Virus record (IMG/VR): IMGVR_UViG_3300025647_000019
Location: 1-64,000 of that record
DNA: 64,000 bases
Strand: one strand, 5' to 3'
Origin: a virus
Shown here one piece after another: positions 40,990 to 49,894 of this stretch. The position numbers and the translations under genes were made by a program. Every line of letters starts with the position of its first letter. Position 1 is the stretch's first letter. The notes beneath the pieces were generated by a model, which did not search any database, was not told the DNA's origin, and worked only from the letters and a program-made list of their open reading frames with translations.

Positions 40990-42146
40990 TGAAAAAAATT
41001 CCTTGGACAAAATATAATGAATATGTTGGACAATCTAGACTAAAAAGTAAAATAGACGAGATTAATAAATTTGAATCTACTTATGATATCACTGCTGAAT
41101 CAGAAAGAGAATATGAAAGACAAAGGGCTTTGAATAAAAGTAATGCAGTAAAAAATGCTGTAGAAGCTCTTTATGAAAAAGGAGCAACGGCAGTAGAGAA
41201 TTTTGCATTTAATAGTGCAAAATCTGTTTTATTTGGTGGAGGACAAATTCCGGGAATTACGGGAAGTCTTCCCGATGCTTCTACTCTTCTTCCCCCAAGA
41301 GCAGTTGGACCACTTGAAGAAATGCCTTATGCAACTTTATTTACTGATTCAATTATGCTTCAAAATGTAGTGTCAAAAACAATGATAGCTGCTGAGCATA
41401 GACTCAAAGCTAAATTAGCAACACATAAAACAGCTGATGGAATTGCTCCAAACAAATGGTATAAAGAACCTGGACTTCAATCTCCAGCAGATTTTTTCGA
41501 TATAAACAGATTTACTTTTGCTATTCGAAATAAAGCATATACATATACAACTGTAAATCCTCCCCCGGGAGTATATCAAGATCCAAATGGAATATATCAA
41601 GCATTTCCTGCATATATTAAAACTTTTAATGAAAATCTTGGAGCTACTTGGGATGCAGTTCATTTTATAAATGCAACTGAAGACAAATATATTTATCAAA
41701 AAGGGGATAGAAGTTTTACTCTTGAGTTTATTTTATTTGCAACTCATGCCTCAGATTTAGAAAGTTCAACAATTGAACTTGAACAAAGTAGAACTAATAA
41801 TGCTATGGGGATTCCAGATATAAAATTTTATAGTTTGTTTAGTGCTTATGAATTGGAATTTGCTTTGGAATTTTTAAACAAATTAATAAGACCTAAAATT
41901 GTAAATGATGTTATAACTGAAGTTCCTTTCTGTGAGTTAACCCTTGGAAATATGTTCAATAAGCAAAAATGTATTTTCGATGGGGTTTCCTTAAATTATG
42001 ATCTACTTTGGGATTTGAATATGGAAAGTCCCGGCTATTTAAAACCTAAAATGGTTGAAGTTACTTTAACCGGTAAATTCCTTCATGACAATCCTTCTAC
42101 AGATACAAGATATTATGCTATTAATTCGAAGGCGGTATCCTCTTGA
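40989..42146 (+). CDS. Baseplate/tail tube cap protein, gp48-like (putative)
   Basis: 385 residues, similar in size to T4 gp48. Helical N-terminus (ETEREYERQRALNKSN-like), a middle beta region (NRFTFAIRNKAYTYTTVNPP; FINATEDKYIYQKGDRSF) and a C-terminal region with MFNKQKCIFDGVSLNYD and PKMVEVTLTGKFLHD, reminiscent of the tube-like core of gp48/gp54. It overlaps the tape measure gene by one base. Assignment is by pattern and neighbourhood. Confidence 0.5.
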   Translation: MKKIPWTKYNEYVGQSRLKSKIDEINKFESTYDITAESEREYERQRALNKSNAVKNAVEALYEKGATAVENFAFNSAKSVLFGGGQIPGITGSLPDASTLLPPRAVGPLEEMPYATLFTDSIMLQNVVSKTMIAAEHRLKAKLATHKTADGIAPNKWYKEPGLQSPADFFDINRFTFAIRNKAYTYTTVNPPPGVYQDPNGIYQAFPAYIKTFNENLGATWDAVHFINATEDKYIYQKGDRSFTLEFILFATHASDLESSTIELEQSRTNNAMGIPDIKFYSLFSAYELEFALEFLNKLIRPKIVNDVITEVPFCELTLGNMFNKQKCIFDGVSLNYDLLWDLNMESPGYLKPKMVEVTLTGKFLHDNPSTDTRYYAINSKAVSS

Positions 42147-42391
42147 TTAACAAATATAAATCAAATATCGATTTTACAAAAAAAATAAATAGAAGAGAAA
42201 CAGATGTTTATATCGAAATAAATGATCAAGATAGGTTTGATCGTATTTCATATAGAGCGTATGGGGATCCTCAATATTGGTGGTTGATTCTTCAAGCAAA
42301 TGGATATCAAATTGAATTTGATGTTGAAGCGGGAGAATTAATTCGAATTCCATATCCCTTATCTGCTGCTTTATCTGATATAGAGGTTTAA
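42143..42391 (+). CDS. LysM-like baseplate protein, gp53-like (putative)
   Basis: 82 residues, TTG start overlapping the previous stop by 4 bases. Contains DRFDRISYRAYGDPQYWWLI followed by LQANGY and a terminal LIRIPYP strand, a LysM/tail-X pattern used by gp53 and similar baseplate proteins to bind peptidoglycan-like or structural partners. The very short length suggests only the LysM-like domain is present. Confidence 0.6.
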   Translation: MINKYKSNIDFTKKINRRETDVYIEINDQDRFDRISYRAYGDPQYWWLILQANGYQIEFDVEAGELIRIPYPLSAALSDIEV

Positions 42392-42392
42392 A

Positions 42393-44120
42393 ATGAGAAT
42401 AGAAGGTCTCTTAAATTCTTCGTATGTTCGACTATGGTATACTAATCCCGACTTAGATCAAGAAAATAAATATATCATTGGAACTGATCCTGAAAGACCA
42501 GTAAAAAGTAGAATTGAAACTCTTGGAGGAGGAATTAAAGATTTCACTGTTAAAGTGGAAGGTCAAAATATTATAGTTTCTACAGTATTTGTTGTTCCCT
42601 TTCAAACTTTAAATTTATCCCAAGATCCAGATTTGAATAATGAAATTGAAAATTTATTTAATTTGAATAATACTTGGGGAGCTCAACTCGGAAGAGGTGA
42701 GAAAAATGATTTTTGTTGGATTCCAAATTTAAGAGTTGGTGAATCCCAAATTGAATATTCAACAAGTATTAGAGGAATTGAAATTTCTTTAACTCTTCAT
42801 GGGGCTCTTTTTTCTCTTTTGAATTATATTAAATTATCCAATCTAAAAAAATATGATATACAATATGGGAGAAATTCTTTTTCTGAAGATAATTTAATTG
42901 ATCCTTCCTTAGGATTTATAACATTAAGAAATGTTGTAACTGCTATTTTGAATTCTTGTAAAAGATATATTGCTTTGTCTTCAGCAGAAAGATTGGCTAT
43001 TAATGACCCAACCTTTGTACCTCCTCCAATTATTGAAACTCCTGATTTACCTTTCTTTCAGAATGAAAATGTTCCTTTACCCCCTGGTGTAGAACTTCCT
43101 CCTGCTCCGCCAATTAATTCGGAGAATTTACCAGCAGATCAATTGGAAAAATTAAGGGTATATGAAGAGGAAGATGCAATATTAGGGGCTACTCCTGATT
43201 TAATTCCTTCATTTTCTGATTTAAGAAAAATTATTGTAGCAAAAACCCCTGAAGAAGGATTAGAAGTTTATAATAAATCTTGGAATGGAAAATTAATTAA
43301 AACAAATAATCTTAAAAAGCTTTATGAAGAATTAAGTGCAAATGATAGAACTTCTGTTCAAGCTTATTTGTCAGCTTTATTAAATGAAAAAGCTTTACAA
43401 ATGGTTCCTGCTCCCCAAATTTCAGTTAAAAGGTCCGGACTGTCTATATTAGTAATACCAATTGGGGCTATTCAGGGAGCCGGGTTTTCGGAATTTGAAG
43501 TAAAAGAAGATGGTCAAATTTCAGACAAATATAATAGTTCAGATTATTCAGATGAATATTTTAATTTACAAAAGGTCGGAAATGTGGTATTATCAGTTCA
43601 GGCTAGTACAAATAAAGGTGAGCAAACTCTTGCTTCAATCTCTCAAGCAAAAAGACTGGCTGAAAATGATGCAGCAGATCAAGAACTTAGTATTTACAAT
43701 TTCTTAGAAAAAACTTCTAAAGAGATTACTGTTGAAATGATCGGAGCCCCAAAATTAACTTATTATGATAATGTTAATATAGAATTTTTGAGTTCGGTTT
43801 TTACTGGTAACTATAAAATTATTTCTTTCACTCATAAAGTAAATGGAAACCAATTTACAACTGAATTCGAAGCTATCAGGCTTGAAAAAGGAATTTCATC
43901 TTCTGCAAATAATGCTGCCGCAGATGAAATTTCAAAGGAAAAAAGAAAAAAAGAATTTGAAGAAGGATTAAATTTCTTTGAAAGAATGTTTGGAAAGTTG
44001 GATACCTCAGAAATAAATATTATCCCTGAGGGTCAAACAATGACAGAAGCAGCAGAACAACTTAGAAATGAGACTGGTTCGGGTTTACCTTATAATCGGT
44101 GGAGAAGAGATTCGAATTAA
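42393..44120 (+). CDS. Baseplate hub protein, gp27-like (putative)
   Basis: 575 residues. Beta-rich N-terminal 160 residues (IKDFTVKVEGQNIIVSTVFV; SIRGIEISLTLHGALFSLL), a proline-rich linker (about 205-250) and a second beta region with ISVKRSGLSILVIPIGAI, GAPKLTYYDNVNIEFLSSVF and the IISFTHKVNGNQFTTEFEAI stretch often seen in late-control D-type hub proteins. Hub proteins of this type centre the baseplate. Family name is tentative; no lysozyme domain is present. Confidence 0.5.
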   Translation: MRIEGLLNSSYVRLWYTNPDLDQENKYIIGTDPERPVKSRIETLGGGIKDFTVKVEGQNIIVSTVFVVPFQTLNLSQDPDLNNEIENLFNLNNTWGAQLGRGEKNDFCWIPNLRVGESQIEYSTSIRGIEISLTLHGALFSLLNYIKLSNLKKYDIQYGRNSFSEDNLIDPSLGFITLRNVVTAILNSCKRYIALSSAERLAINDPTFVPPPIIETPDLPFFQNENVPLPPGVELPPAPPINSENLPADQLEKLRVYEEEDAILGATPDLIPSFSDLRKIIVAKTPEEGLEVYNKSWNGKLIKTNNLKKLYEELSANDRTSVQAYLSALLNEKALQMVPAPQISVKRSGLSILVIPIGAIQGAGFSEFEVKEDGQISDKYNSSDYSDEYFNLQKVGNVVLSVQASTNKGEQTLASISQAKRLAENDAADQELSIYNFLEKTSKEITVEMIGAPKLTYYDNVNIEFLSSVFTGNYKIISFTHKVNGNQFTTEFEAIRLEKGISSSANNAAADEISKEKRKKEFEEGLNFFERMFGKLDTSEINIIPEGQTMTEAAEQLRNETGSGLPYNRWRRDSN

Positions 44121-44135
44121 AAGGGGGATTATCCC

Positions 44136-44879
44136 ATGGTTATTTGTAATATTGTTTATGACAAGAAAGACGATTGTCTTCAGAAGTATCTTGATCTTCC
44201 ATTTATTAATGCTGCAGATAAACATTGGAAAGTTAAAAGAAATATTCCAACGCTAATTTATGGATTTAAATTAGCAAAAGAATTATATCCAAATGAAATT
44301 GATCCTCATAATAATTGCATCAGAACTAATGGTCTTTTAAATTGGTCGTATAGCATTGAAGAATTTGAAAATAAATGTTGGCTTGATTCTTGGATTACAC
44401 AATCCATTGAAAAACATTTAAGGTGTGTTCCGAATAATATTGATGTTATTTTTAATAAATCTTTTGAATTGAAAGCTTTTTTGGAAAAAATAGATCCTTT
44501 TCCTCTTGTCCATGCAGGTAAACATGAAATTTACATTGCAGAAAAAAGGGATTGGGATAATGCTTGTATTATTCATTCCTTTCAAATGGACAATCTGACT
44601 TATGCTGGAATTGATCCAGAAACTTTCTATTACGAATTGTTGAATTATTTCGAAAATAGATGTGTAGTTCTTTCTACAAATGACATTGATTTTACTAGAA
44701 TAAAAAATACTCCGATCTCATTTCAAGATTTATCTTTGGCTAGTCAAAATGAATCTATAGATATTCAAAAGATAATCAGAACATTTTCTTCGTTTATTCC
44801 TCTTTCAAAAGAAATGGTTCTTACTTATTTTCTGAAACATGACCTTTATTCTAAGACCCTTTTTCACAGTTTTTTATGA
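44136..44879 (+). CDS. Hypothetical protein preceding mini-polymerase (247 aa)
   Basis: RBS AAAAGGGGGATTATCCC precedes the ATG. No known domain is seen; the sequence is alpha/beta with WSYSIEEFENKCWLDSWITQ and several scattered cysteines and W residues. It opens a three-gene group with the family-A polymerase and the 131-aa gene. It might supply a missing domain such as an N-terminal or primer-handling function, but no exonuclease motif is visible. Confidence 0.55.
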   Translation: MVICNIVYDKKDDCLQKYLDLPFINAADKHWKVKRNIPTLIYGFKLAKELYPNEIDPHNNCIRTNGLLNWSYSIEEFENKCWLDSWITQSIEKHLRCVPNNIDVIFNKSFELKAFLEKIDPFPLVHAGKHEIYIAEKRDWDNACIIHSFQMDNLTYAGIDPETFYYELLNYFENRCVVLSTNDIDFTRIKNTPISFQDLSLASQNESIDIQKIIRTFSSFIPLSKEMVLTYFLKHDLYSKTLFHSFL

Positions 44880-44901
44880 TTTAAATCTTTGTCCATACTA
44901 T
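44873..44901 (+). promoter_or_regulatory. Weak promoter candidate
   Basis: TTTATG (44873-44878), 17-nt spacer, TACTAT (44896-44901). Both boxes are imperfect, but the 17-nt spacing is that of the other promoters. Confidence 0.3.
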
Positions 44902-44979
44902 AGTCCGTAGGAAAGAACTAAATTGAGTACAGACAAAAAAAATGAAGAAAAACATATGGTTTTTAAGGAGAACGTATCA

Positions 44980-45867
44980 ATGAATGATACCAAAAGACAT
45001 TATGATAGATTAATTGCTGCTTCTAAGGCAGAACAGATCTTGGGTAAGAGTAAAATTTATGTAAATGTCCCGGCTTTGAAGATCATAAATAAGCTTAGAC
45101 CAACAAAAGAACGAAATCAATATCTGATTAATTCTATTGATACAGGATATATTCAAACCAAATATAGTTCTAAAGATAAGATTACTGCTAGGATGTTTAC
45201 TACTCCCGGGAATTTAAATCTAATCACTCTTTCAGATGAGGATATTTTAAATTGTATTGTTTCAAAATATGGAAGAGAAGGTATTTTAGTTGAATTGGAT
45301 TTTAAACAATTCGAACCGACAATTATGTCAAAGCTTATAGGATACTCATTTGATGGGGACATTCACACAATAGTAAGTAAAAAATTAAAAATGACTCGTA
45401 ATGATGCTAAAATATTAAACAATGCTTATTTTTATGGAGCATCAGAAGAAACTATCAACCAAAAATTTTATGTAGGGGGGGATATAAAGGATTATCTTGA
45501 TATGATGGAGGACTTTAATAATGCAAAAGATAAATTTTTAGAACCCCATTTAGAAATGTATGAAAAAAATGGATATATTATTAATCCTTATGGAAGAAAA
45601 GTGTTTCCAAGAGAAAAAAGAAATATATTTAATAACATGATACAATCTACTGGTTCTGATATCCTGATTGATACTATCATCAAATTAAATCAAGAAAACT
45701 TAAATGTAATCTTACACCGATTTGATTCTTTATTTTTTGATTTAAAGAAATTAAATATATATTTAGAATTAGAGGAAATAATTACTATAATGACTGAGAA
45801 TAATTATAACTTAGAGGTCTCAGTTTTAGTGGGAAAGAATTTAAATAAACTTAAGAAACTCAATTAA
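44980..45867 (+). CDS. Minimal family-A (Pol I-like) DNA polymerase
   Basis: 295 residues from ATG 44980 (RBS AAGGAG; an alternative TTG at 44923 adds 19 residues). Order of Pol I motifs: T69-A-R71 with N78-L-N (TGRLSS...NLQN type), motif A D107-F-K-Q-F-E112, DIHT (127-130), motif B R140-x3-K144-x2-N147-x4-Y152-G153 in exact Pol I spacing, NGYIINPYGRKVFP (197-210), NMIQSTGSDIL, and motif C H246-R-F-D249-S250. The F of motif B is N, and HDE is replaced by FDS. No 3'-5' exonuclease and little thumb are present. Likely a gap-filling or specialised polymerase alongside gp43. Confidence 0.78.
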   Translation: MNDTKRHYDRLIAASKAEQILGKSKIYVNVPALKIINKLRPTKERNQYLINSIDTGYIQTKYSSKDKITARMFTTPGNLNLITLSDEDILNCIVSKYGREGILVELDFKQFEPTIMSKLIGYSFDGDIHTIVSKKLKMTRNDAKILNNAYFYGASEETINQKFYVGGDIKDYLDMMEDFNNAKDKFLEPHLEMYEKNGYIINPYGRKVFPREKRNIFNNMIQSTGSDILIDTIIKLNQENLNVILHRFDSLFFDLKKLNIYLELEEIITIMTENNYNLEVSVLVGKNLNKLKKLN

Positions 45868-45870
45868 AAT

Positions 45871-46266
45871 ATGAAATCAATACTTCTATTGTCGTTTATA
45901 AACAAAGACCAAATCTATTTAGCATTAGATAAAATATCCGAAACTTTAAATATAAAAAAAAGTCAAATTTTTGTATTTAAAATCCAGGATACTGAAGAAT
46001 TGATTGTAACTTATAATTTAAATCCAAATTATACCAATATTAAATTTAATTCAATTTGGCCAAATACTATTTCTATTCACAGAAAAAAACAAACTAATAC
46101 ATTATATTCTTTAAATGCTATGAACGAACTTATTAAGAAAAAAAATGGTGGGGTTTTTAAAAAAGAATATGCTCTTCATTGGGAAGATTTTAAAAATTCT
46201 TTAATGATAATTAAAAACGGGAAACTTAAAATTCTAAAAATTCAACTTGTCAAAATAAACCAATAA
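45871..46266 (+). CDS. Hypothetical protein (131 aa)
   Basis: ATG 45871 lies 3 bases after the polymerase stop, without a clear SD. Alternating strands and basic helices (MKSILLLSFINKDQIYLALD; KISETLNIKKSQIFVFKI). The C-terminus is basic (KNGKLKILKIQLVKI). Third gene of the mini-polymerase group. Function unknown; nucleic acid binding is possible. Confidence 0.5.
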   Translation: MKSILLLSFINKDQIYLALDKISETLNIKKSQIFVFKIQDTEELIVTYNLNPNYTNIKFNSIWPNTISIHRKKQTNTLYSLNAMNELIKKKNGGVFKKEYALHWEDFKNSLMIIKNGKLKILKIQLVKINQ

Positions 46267-46273
46267 AAAAAGA

Positions 46274-46302
46274 TTTACAAATTCCAAACAACGTGTTAAA
46301 AT
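46274..46302 (+). promoter_or_regulatory. Promoter of gp32 operon
   Basis: TTTACA (46274-46279), 17-nt spacer, TAAAAT (46297-46302). The predicted start is near 46309, leaving a leader of about 75 nt. Confidence 0.7.
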
Positions 46303-46319
46303 AGGGCACGTTTACAACA

Positions 46320-46362
46320 GTGGTAATATTGCCACAACTCAACGTACAGCGATCAGCGGTAC
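46320..46362 (+). promoter_or_regulatory. Structured 5' leader of gp32 gene
   Basis: Two hairpins precede the RBS AGGAGG (46371-46376). One is near-palindromic, GTGGTAATATTGCCAC (46320-46335); the second is GTACAGC-GATCA-GCGGTAC (46344-46362, 6 pairs and one A-G mismatch). T4 gene 32 is autogenously repressed through a leader pseudoknot; a comparable role is inferred here. Confidence 0.5.
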
Positions 46363-46382
46363 AACTTTATAGGAGGTCCAAT

Positions 46383-47183
46383 ATGGACATAAAAGCACTC
46401 AAAGAAAAACTAAACAAACTTCAATCTCAAAACAAAAGCGGCGGATCAAATATTTTTCTTAAGCAAACTGAAGAGCCACAGATGATTCGAATTCTACCTT
46501 ATCCTCACAATCCGGATAAAGATCCATATATTGAAATCTATTGGCATTATGATATTGCTGGCTATAGATCTATTTTCTGTCCTCAGGAAAATCTTGGCGA
46601 GCCATGTCCCATTTGTAAATTGTCAGCAGAATTTCTTTCAATGGGAGGAAAGGAAAATTGGAAGATTCATAAACAACTAGAAGCAAAAATTCGTACTTAT
46701 TCCCCCGTAATTGTTCGGGGTAGAGAAGAAGAACTAGGGGTTAAGCTTTATGGTTATGGTGTACAAATTTATGAGGATCTCTTGACTACTTCAGTTGAAG
46801 AAGGGGATATTGCAGATCTTAAAACTGGTCACGATTTAAGTGTCAAGCAAATTCCAGTTGGAGCGCCAGGAAATGACACTACTTATCCAAAGCCTATTTG
46901 CAAGGTTCAATTTAAAGAATCACCAGCACTTGAAGACACTGCTCTTTTGAAAAAGCTTTTGAAGAGTATTCCTGATTATAAGGAGGATCGAGAAGCCTTT
47001 CCCCTTATGACTTATCAAGAGCTATCTGAAATTGTAAATAAGCTTAAAACCGAAGAAGATGAAAGTTCCTTTGAAGATGATATGGATGATGTTTTTGAGG
47101 AAAAGACTGAAAAGCCTAGTACCTCAGTTAAAGCTTCAACCGTTGATATTGATGAACTTGATGCTCTTCTAGAGGAAGATTAA
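46383..47183 (+). CDS. gp32: Single-stranded DNA-binding protein
   Basis: 266 residues. The basic N-terminal helix (MDIKALKEKLNKLQSQNKS) is the cooperativity B domain. The core has PQMIRILPYPHNPDKDP and a zinc site H55-x10-C66-x8-C75-x2-C78 (T4 gp32: H64, C77, C87, C90). The C-terminal tail is acidic (ESSFEDDMDDVFEEK and ...DELDALLEED) and recruits replication proteins. The start is ATG 46383 with AGGAGG upstream; the GTG frame from 46320 lacks an RBS. It binds ssDNA in replication and UvsX-driven recombination. Confidence 0.9.
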   Translation: MDIKALKEKLNKLQSQNKSGGSNIFLKQTEEPQMIRILPYPHNPDKDPYIEIYWHYDIAGYRSIFCPQENLGEPCPICKLSAEFLSMGGKENWKIHKQLEAKIRTYSPVIVRGREEELGVKLYGYGVQIYEDLLTTSVEEGDIADLKTGHDLSVKQIPVGAPGNDTTYPKPICKVQFKESPALEDTALLKKLLKSIPDYKEDREAFPLMTYQELSEIVNKLKTEEDESSFEDDMDDVFEEKTEKPSTSVKASTVDIDELDALLEED

Positions 47184-47185
47184 TA

Positions 47186-47527
47186 ATGACTAAAAAAGAT
47201 AACATCAAGATAATTCGCGGAAGTGGATTTAAAAGTCTTGATGGATCATTAGTTTCGGTTATTTCTATGGGGGATGACGGTCGATCGACCGTCGTTCCCT
47301 ATGGTATTGAATGTGTTCCTATTTCTATAGATTCAAGATGTTTGCAGGATGTTGATATCGATAAAACTTTTTCATATACATTTGAAATTTTAAAATATAA
47401 TTCAGATGGATCTGGTTATGAAGAACAAAAGTTCTATAAAATTGAAAAAGCTTTAAGAGATGTTCCTTTAAACACCATTATTGAATACTTAGAAACTCAC
47501 CTTAAACCAATATTAAAGTTGGAGTAA
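47186..47527 (+). CDS. Hypothetical protein between gp32 and uvsX (113 aa)
   Basis: Two bases after the gp32 stop. Beta-rich first half (SLVSVISMGDDGRSTVVPYG) and helical C-terminus (DVPLNTIIEYLETHLKPIL). Its place between gp32 and uvsX may indicate a mediator role, but no resemblance to UvsY is apparent. Note the local palindrome GACGGTCGATCGACCGTC around 47277-47294 within the gene. Confidence 0.5.
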   Translation: MTKKDNIKIIRGSGFKSLDGSLVSVISMGDDGRSTVVPYGIECVPISIDSRCLQDVDIDKTFSYTFEILKYNSDGSGYEEQKFYKIEKALRDVPLNTIIEYLETHLKPILKLE

Positions 47528-47529
47528 AT

Positions 47530-48657
47530 ATGGTAAAAAAAGAAGATTCTTTTGAAGACGAAATGATTGATGCTTTATCGTCTTCATTTAAGAAACAAAG
47601 TTCAAATGCCAAGGCATCTTATTTGTGGCAATCATCTTCAAACATTAAAGATTATATTTCAACGGGAAATCCTCTTTTAGATATGTGTTTATCTAATAAG
47701 CCCAATGGGGGTTTACCAGTTGGAAGATTGACAGAAATATCAGGAGGGGAAGGTGCTGGTAAAACCTTACTTGCATCTTATGTTTTAGCCAATACTCAGA
47801 AAAAAGGGGGTATTGGAATTTTTATTGATACAGAGCATGCTGCATCAATGGAAGTTTTAAAAGAAGTTGGGGTTGATACTGATAAATTAGTATATGTCCA
47901 ATGTGGCTGTGTTGAAGAAGTTTTTGCTGCTATGGAGACTATTGTTGGAAAAATTGTGGCATCAGGAGCAGGAAAAGAAAGACCTATAACCATTGTTTGG
48001 GATTCAGTTGCAGCCACTTCAACAAAGGCAGAAGTGGAGGGTGATTATGATCAACAAACTATTGCTATGGCGGCTAGAGTTATATCTAAAGGACTTAGAA
48101 AGTATATTCCTCTTTGCAGTGCTCATAATGTTTGCTTGGTATTTTTGAATCAATTAAGAACTAATATTAGTAGTTTTGGGCATGCTGAAAAATTCACGAC
48201 CCCCGGAGGAAAAGCAATTCCATATCATGCTAGTATTAGATTGAGACTTTCTCATTATAAAAAGATCAAAGATCCTAAAACAAAGGATGAAATTGGGCGA
48301 GAAATTAAATGTGAAGTTAAGAAAAACAAAATTGCTCCCCCTATGAGAACAACATATCATACGATTCGTTGGGGTTCAAAACCTGGTGCATGGTTTGATA
48401 TTGGTGCTACTCTTTGGGAAGCGGGAATTACTTCTGGACTGTTTAATAAAATTTCAGCTCAAAAATATGGATTTATAACTTCCGAAGGGGAAGAACTTGA
48501 ATTTACAAAAAAGGTTTTTAATGATCTAGTTAAAGATAAAAATTTCTACAATGAAGTGGTTAGATTATTAGAAGGATATTATATAATTGGACCGGATAAT
48601 GCTCCAGATCCAGATGAACTAATAAAAGAAGAATCAGATGAAGACGAAGGGATTTAA
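47530..48657 (+). CDS. uvsX: RecA-like recombinase UvsX
   Basis: 375 residues, close to T4 UvsX (391). Walker A GGEGAGKT (72-79), preceded by NGGLPVGRLTEIS; Walker B-like ITIVWDSVAA; loop region with CLVFLNQLRTNI; C-terminal acidic tail EESDEDEGI, which would regulate filament formation. ATP-dependent strand exchange with gp32. It sits in a recombination/replication operon, 2 bases after the previous gene. Confidence 0.92.
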   Translation: MVKKEDSFEDEMIDALSSSFKKQSSNAKASYLWQSSSNIKDYISTGNPLLDMCLSNKPNGGLPVGRLTEISGGEGAGKTLLASYVLANTQKKGGIGIFIDTEHAASMEVLKEVGVDTDKLVYVQCGCVEEVFAAMETIVGKIVASGAGKERPITIVWDSVAATSTKAEVEGDYDQQTIAMAARVISKGLRKYIPLCSAHNVCLVFLNQLRTNISSFGHAEKFTTPGGKAIPYHASIRLRLSHYKKIKDPKTKDEIGREIKCEVKKNKIAPPMRTTYHTIRWGSKPGAWFDIGATLWEAGITSGLFNKISAQKYGFITSEGEELEFTKKVFNDLVKDKNFYNEVVRLLEGYYIIGPDNAPDPDELIKEESDEDEGI

Positions 48658-48659
48658 AT

Positions 48660-48884
48660 ATGACAAACTCAAACAAAAACCACAATTTTTTAGTTACATT
48701 AAAAATGGATGGAAAGATTATTGCAACACGTAACACGACTGTTACTGAATATAATGACAATGTTATATATTCTTTGAGACTAAATCAGCTCATGAATGAA
48801 ATGTCTGATTTAATTGTTGAAGCTCTTAAAGATAAAAGTATAGATGAAGCCCATCGTCTTCTTAAGAAGGGACAATACAGTTGA
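48660..48884 (+). CDS. Hypothetical small protein (74 aa)
   Basis: Starts 2 bases after uvsX, overlaps the FEN gene by 4 bases. A short beta hairpin (NHNFLVTLKMDGKIIATRNT) is followed by a helical C-terminal half. No known family. Confidence 0.5.
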   Translation: MTNSNKNHNFLVTLKMDGKIIATRNTTVTEYNDNVIYSLRLNQLMNEMSDLIVEALKDKSIDEAHRLLKKGQYS

Positions 48885-49894
48885 AAAAACGAAGAATAGT
48901 TCTAATAGACTATTACAATCTCTTTATAAGAAATTGGCAAGTTTGCCCTTTGACTGATGAAAATGAAGAGCATTTTGGGGCAGTCGTTGGTAGTTTAAAT
49001 TCTATTAAATCCTTTATCAAGAAAACAAATCCCACTGATGTATTCGTTATAACAGACGGGGAAAATGCTGCATTACGTAGAAAAATGATGATGAAGGAAT
49101 ATAAAGCTAATAGAAAAAAGGAATGGGCCCGAGGAGCTTGTCGGGCCTATGACTTTTTAAATGAACAAGATCAAAAAGACAATTGGACATTTCAGAAAAG
49201 AAGACTAGATGAATATCTTTCTGTCTTGCCTATAAAAACTATTTCGATTCCATATCTTGAAGCAGATGATGTTATAGCTCAAATTTCTAATGTAATGAAT
49301 AATGAGGAAACTCAAATAGTAATTTATTCATCAGACGCTGATTATCAACAGCTAATAAATGAAAATGTTTTTTGTTATAATCCCATCACAAAAAAATTAT
49401 TGAATGAAGAGAAATTTTTTAAGAAACACGGCATCCCGCCATATAATTATATCTATCTAAAGTGCATCCAAGGGGACGCTTCAGATAATGTTACAGGAAT
49501 AAAAGGAATTGGTCCTAAAACTCTAATAAAAATGGTACCGGAAATAGTTGATACAAGAATAGATTCAATTCAAGATTTTTTAGAAATATGTCAACATGCA
49601 ATTGATAGTGGATCTAAAGTCTATACAAAATCAATGCTGAATAAATTCAAATTATTGATAGAAAATGAAAGTAAATTACAATTAAATTATAATATAATGC
49701 AATTATCAGATGTTGATATTTCTCAGCAATCTAAGGATTTAATAAATCGGGTTATTGAAGAAGATGTTACACCCTTTAGTAAAACTAAATTAAGAGCTAT
49801 GTTTTATAATGATGGAATGTATAATAACGTAAAATATCTCACTGATTGGTCAACTATGTTTAGTAAATTAACATTATATGGGAGAAATAAATGA
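48881..49894 (+). CDS. rnh: RNase H / 5'-3' exonuclease (FEN-like)
   Basis: 337 residues, near T4 RNase H (305). TTG start overlapping the previous gene by 4 bases. N-terminal IVLIDYYNLFIR with catalytic D10, the conserved ADYQQ-like SSDADYQQLI, EADDVIA and the helix-three-turn-helix GDASDNVTGIKGIGPKTL. These metal-dependent enzymes remove RNA primers from lagging strands. Lysine-rich in the arch region (KKEWARGACRAYD). It belongs to the replication operon with uvsX and gp41. Confidence 0.85.
   Translation: MKKRRIVLIDYYNLFIRNWQVCPLTDENEEHFGAVVGSLNSIKSFIKKTNPTDVFVITDGENAALRRKMMMKEYKANRKKEWARGACRAYDFLNEQDQKDNWTFQKRRLDEYLSVLPIKTISIPYLEADDVIAQISNVMNNEETQIVIYSSDADYQQLINENVFCYNPITKKLLNEEKFFKKHGIPPYNYIYLKCIQGDASDNVTGIKGIGPKTLIKMVPEIVDTRIDSIQDFLEICQHAIDSGSKVYTKSMLNKFKLLIENESKLQLNYNIMQLSDVDISQQSKDLINRVIEEDVTPFSKTKLRAMFYNDGMYNNVKYLTDWSTMFSKLTLYGRNK

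Noticed and set aside
47277-47294. Palindrome GACGGTCGATCGACCGTC as an operator
   Set aside because: It lies inside the 113-aa coding region with codons that fit the gene, and no promoter is nearby. Noted in that gene's entry only.
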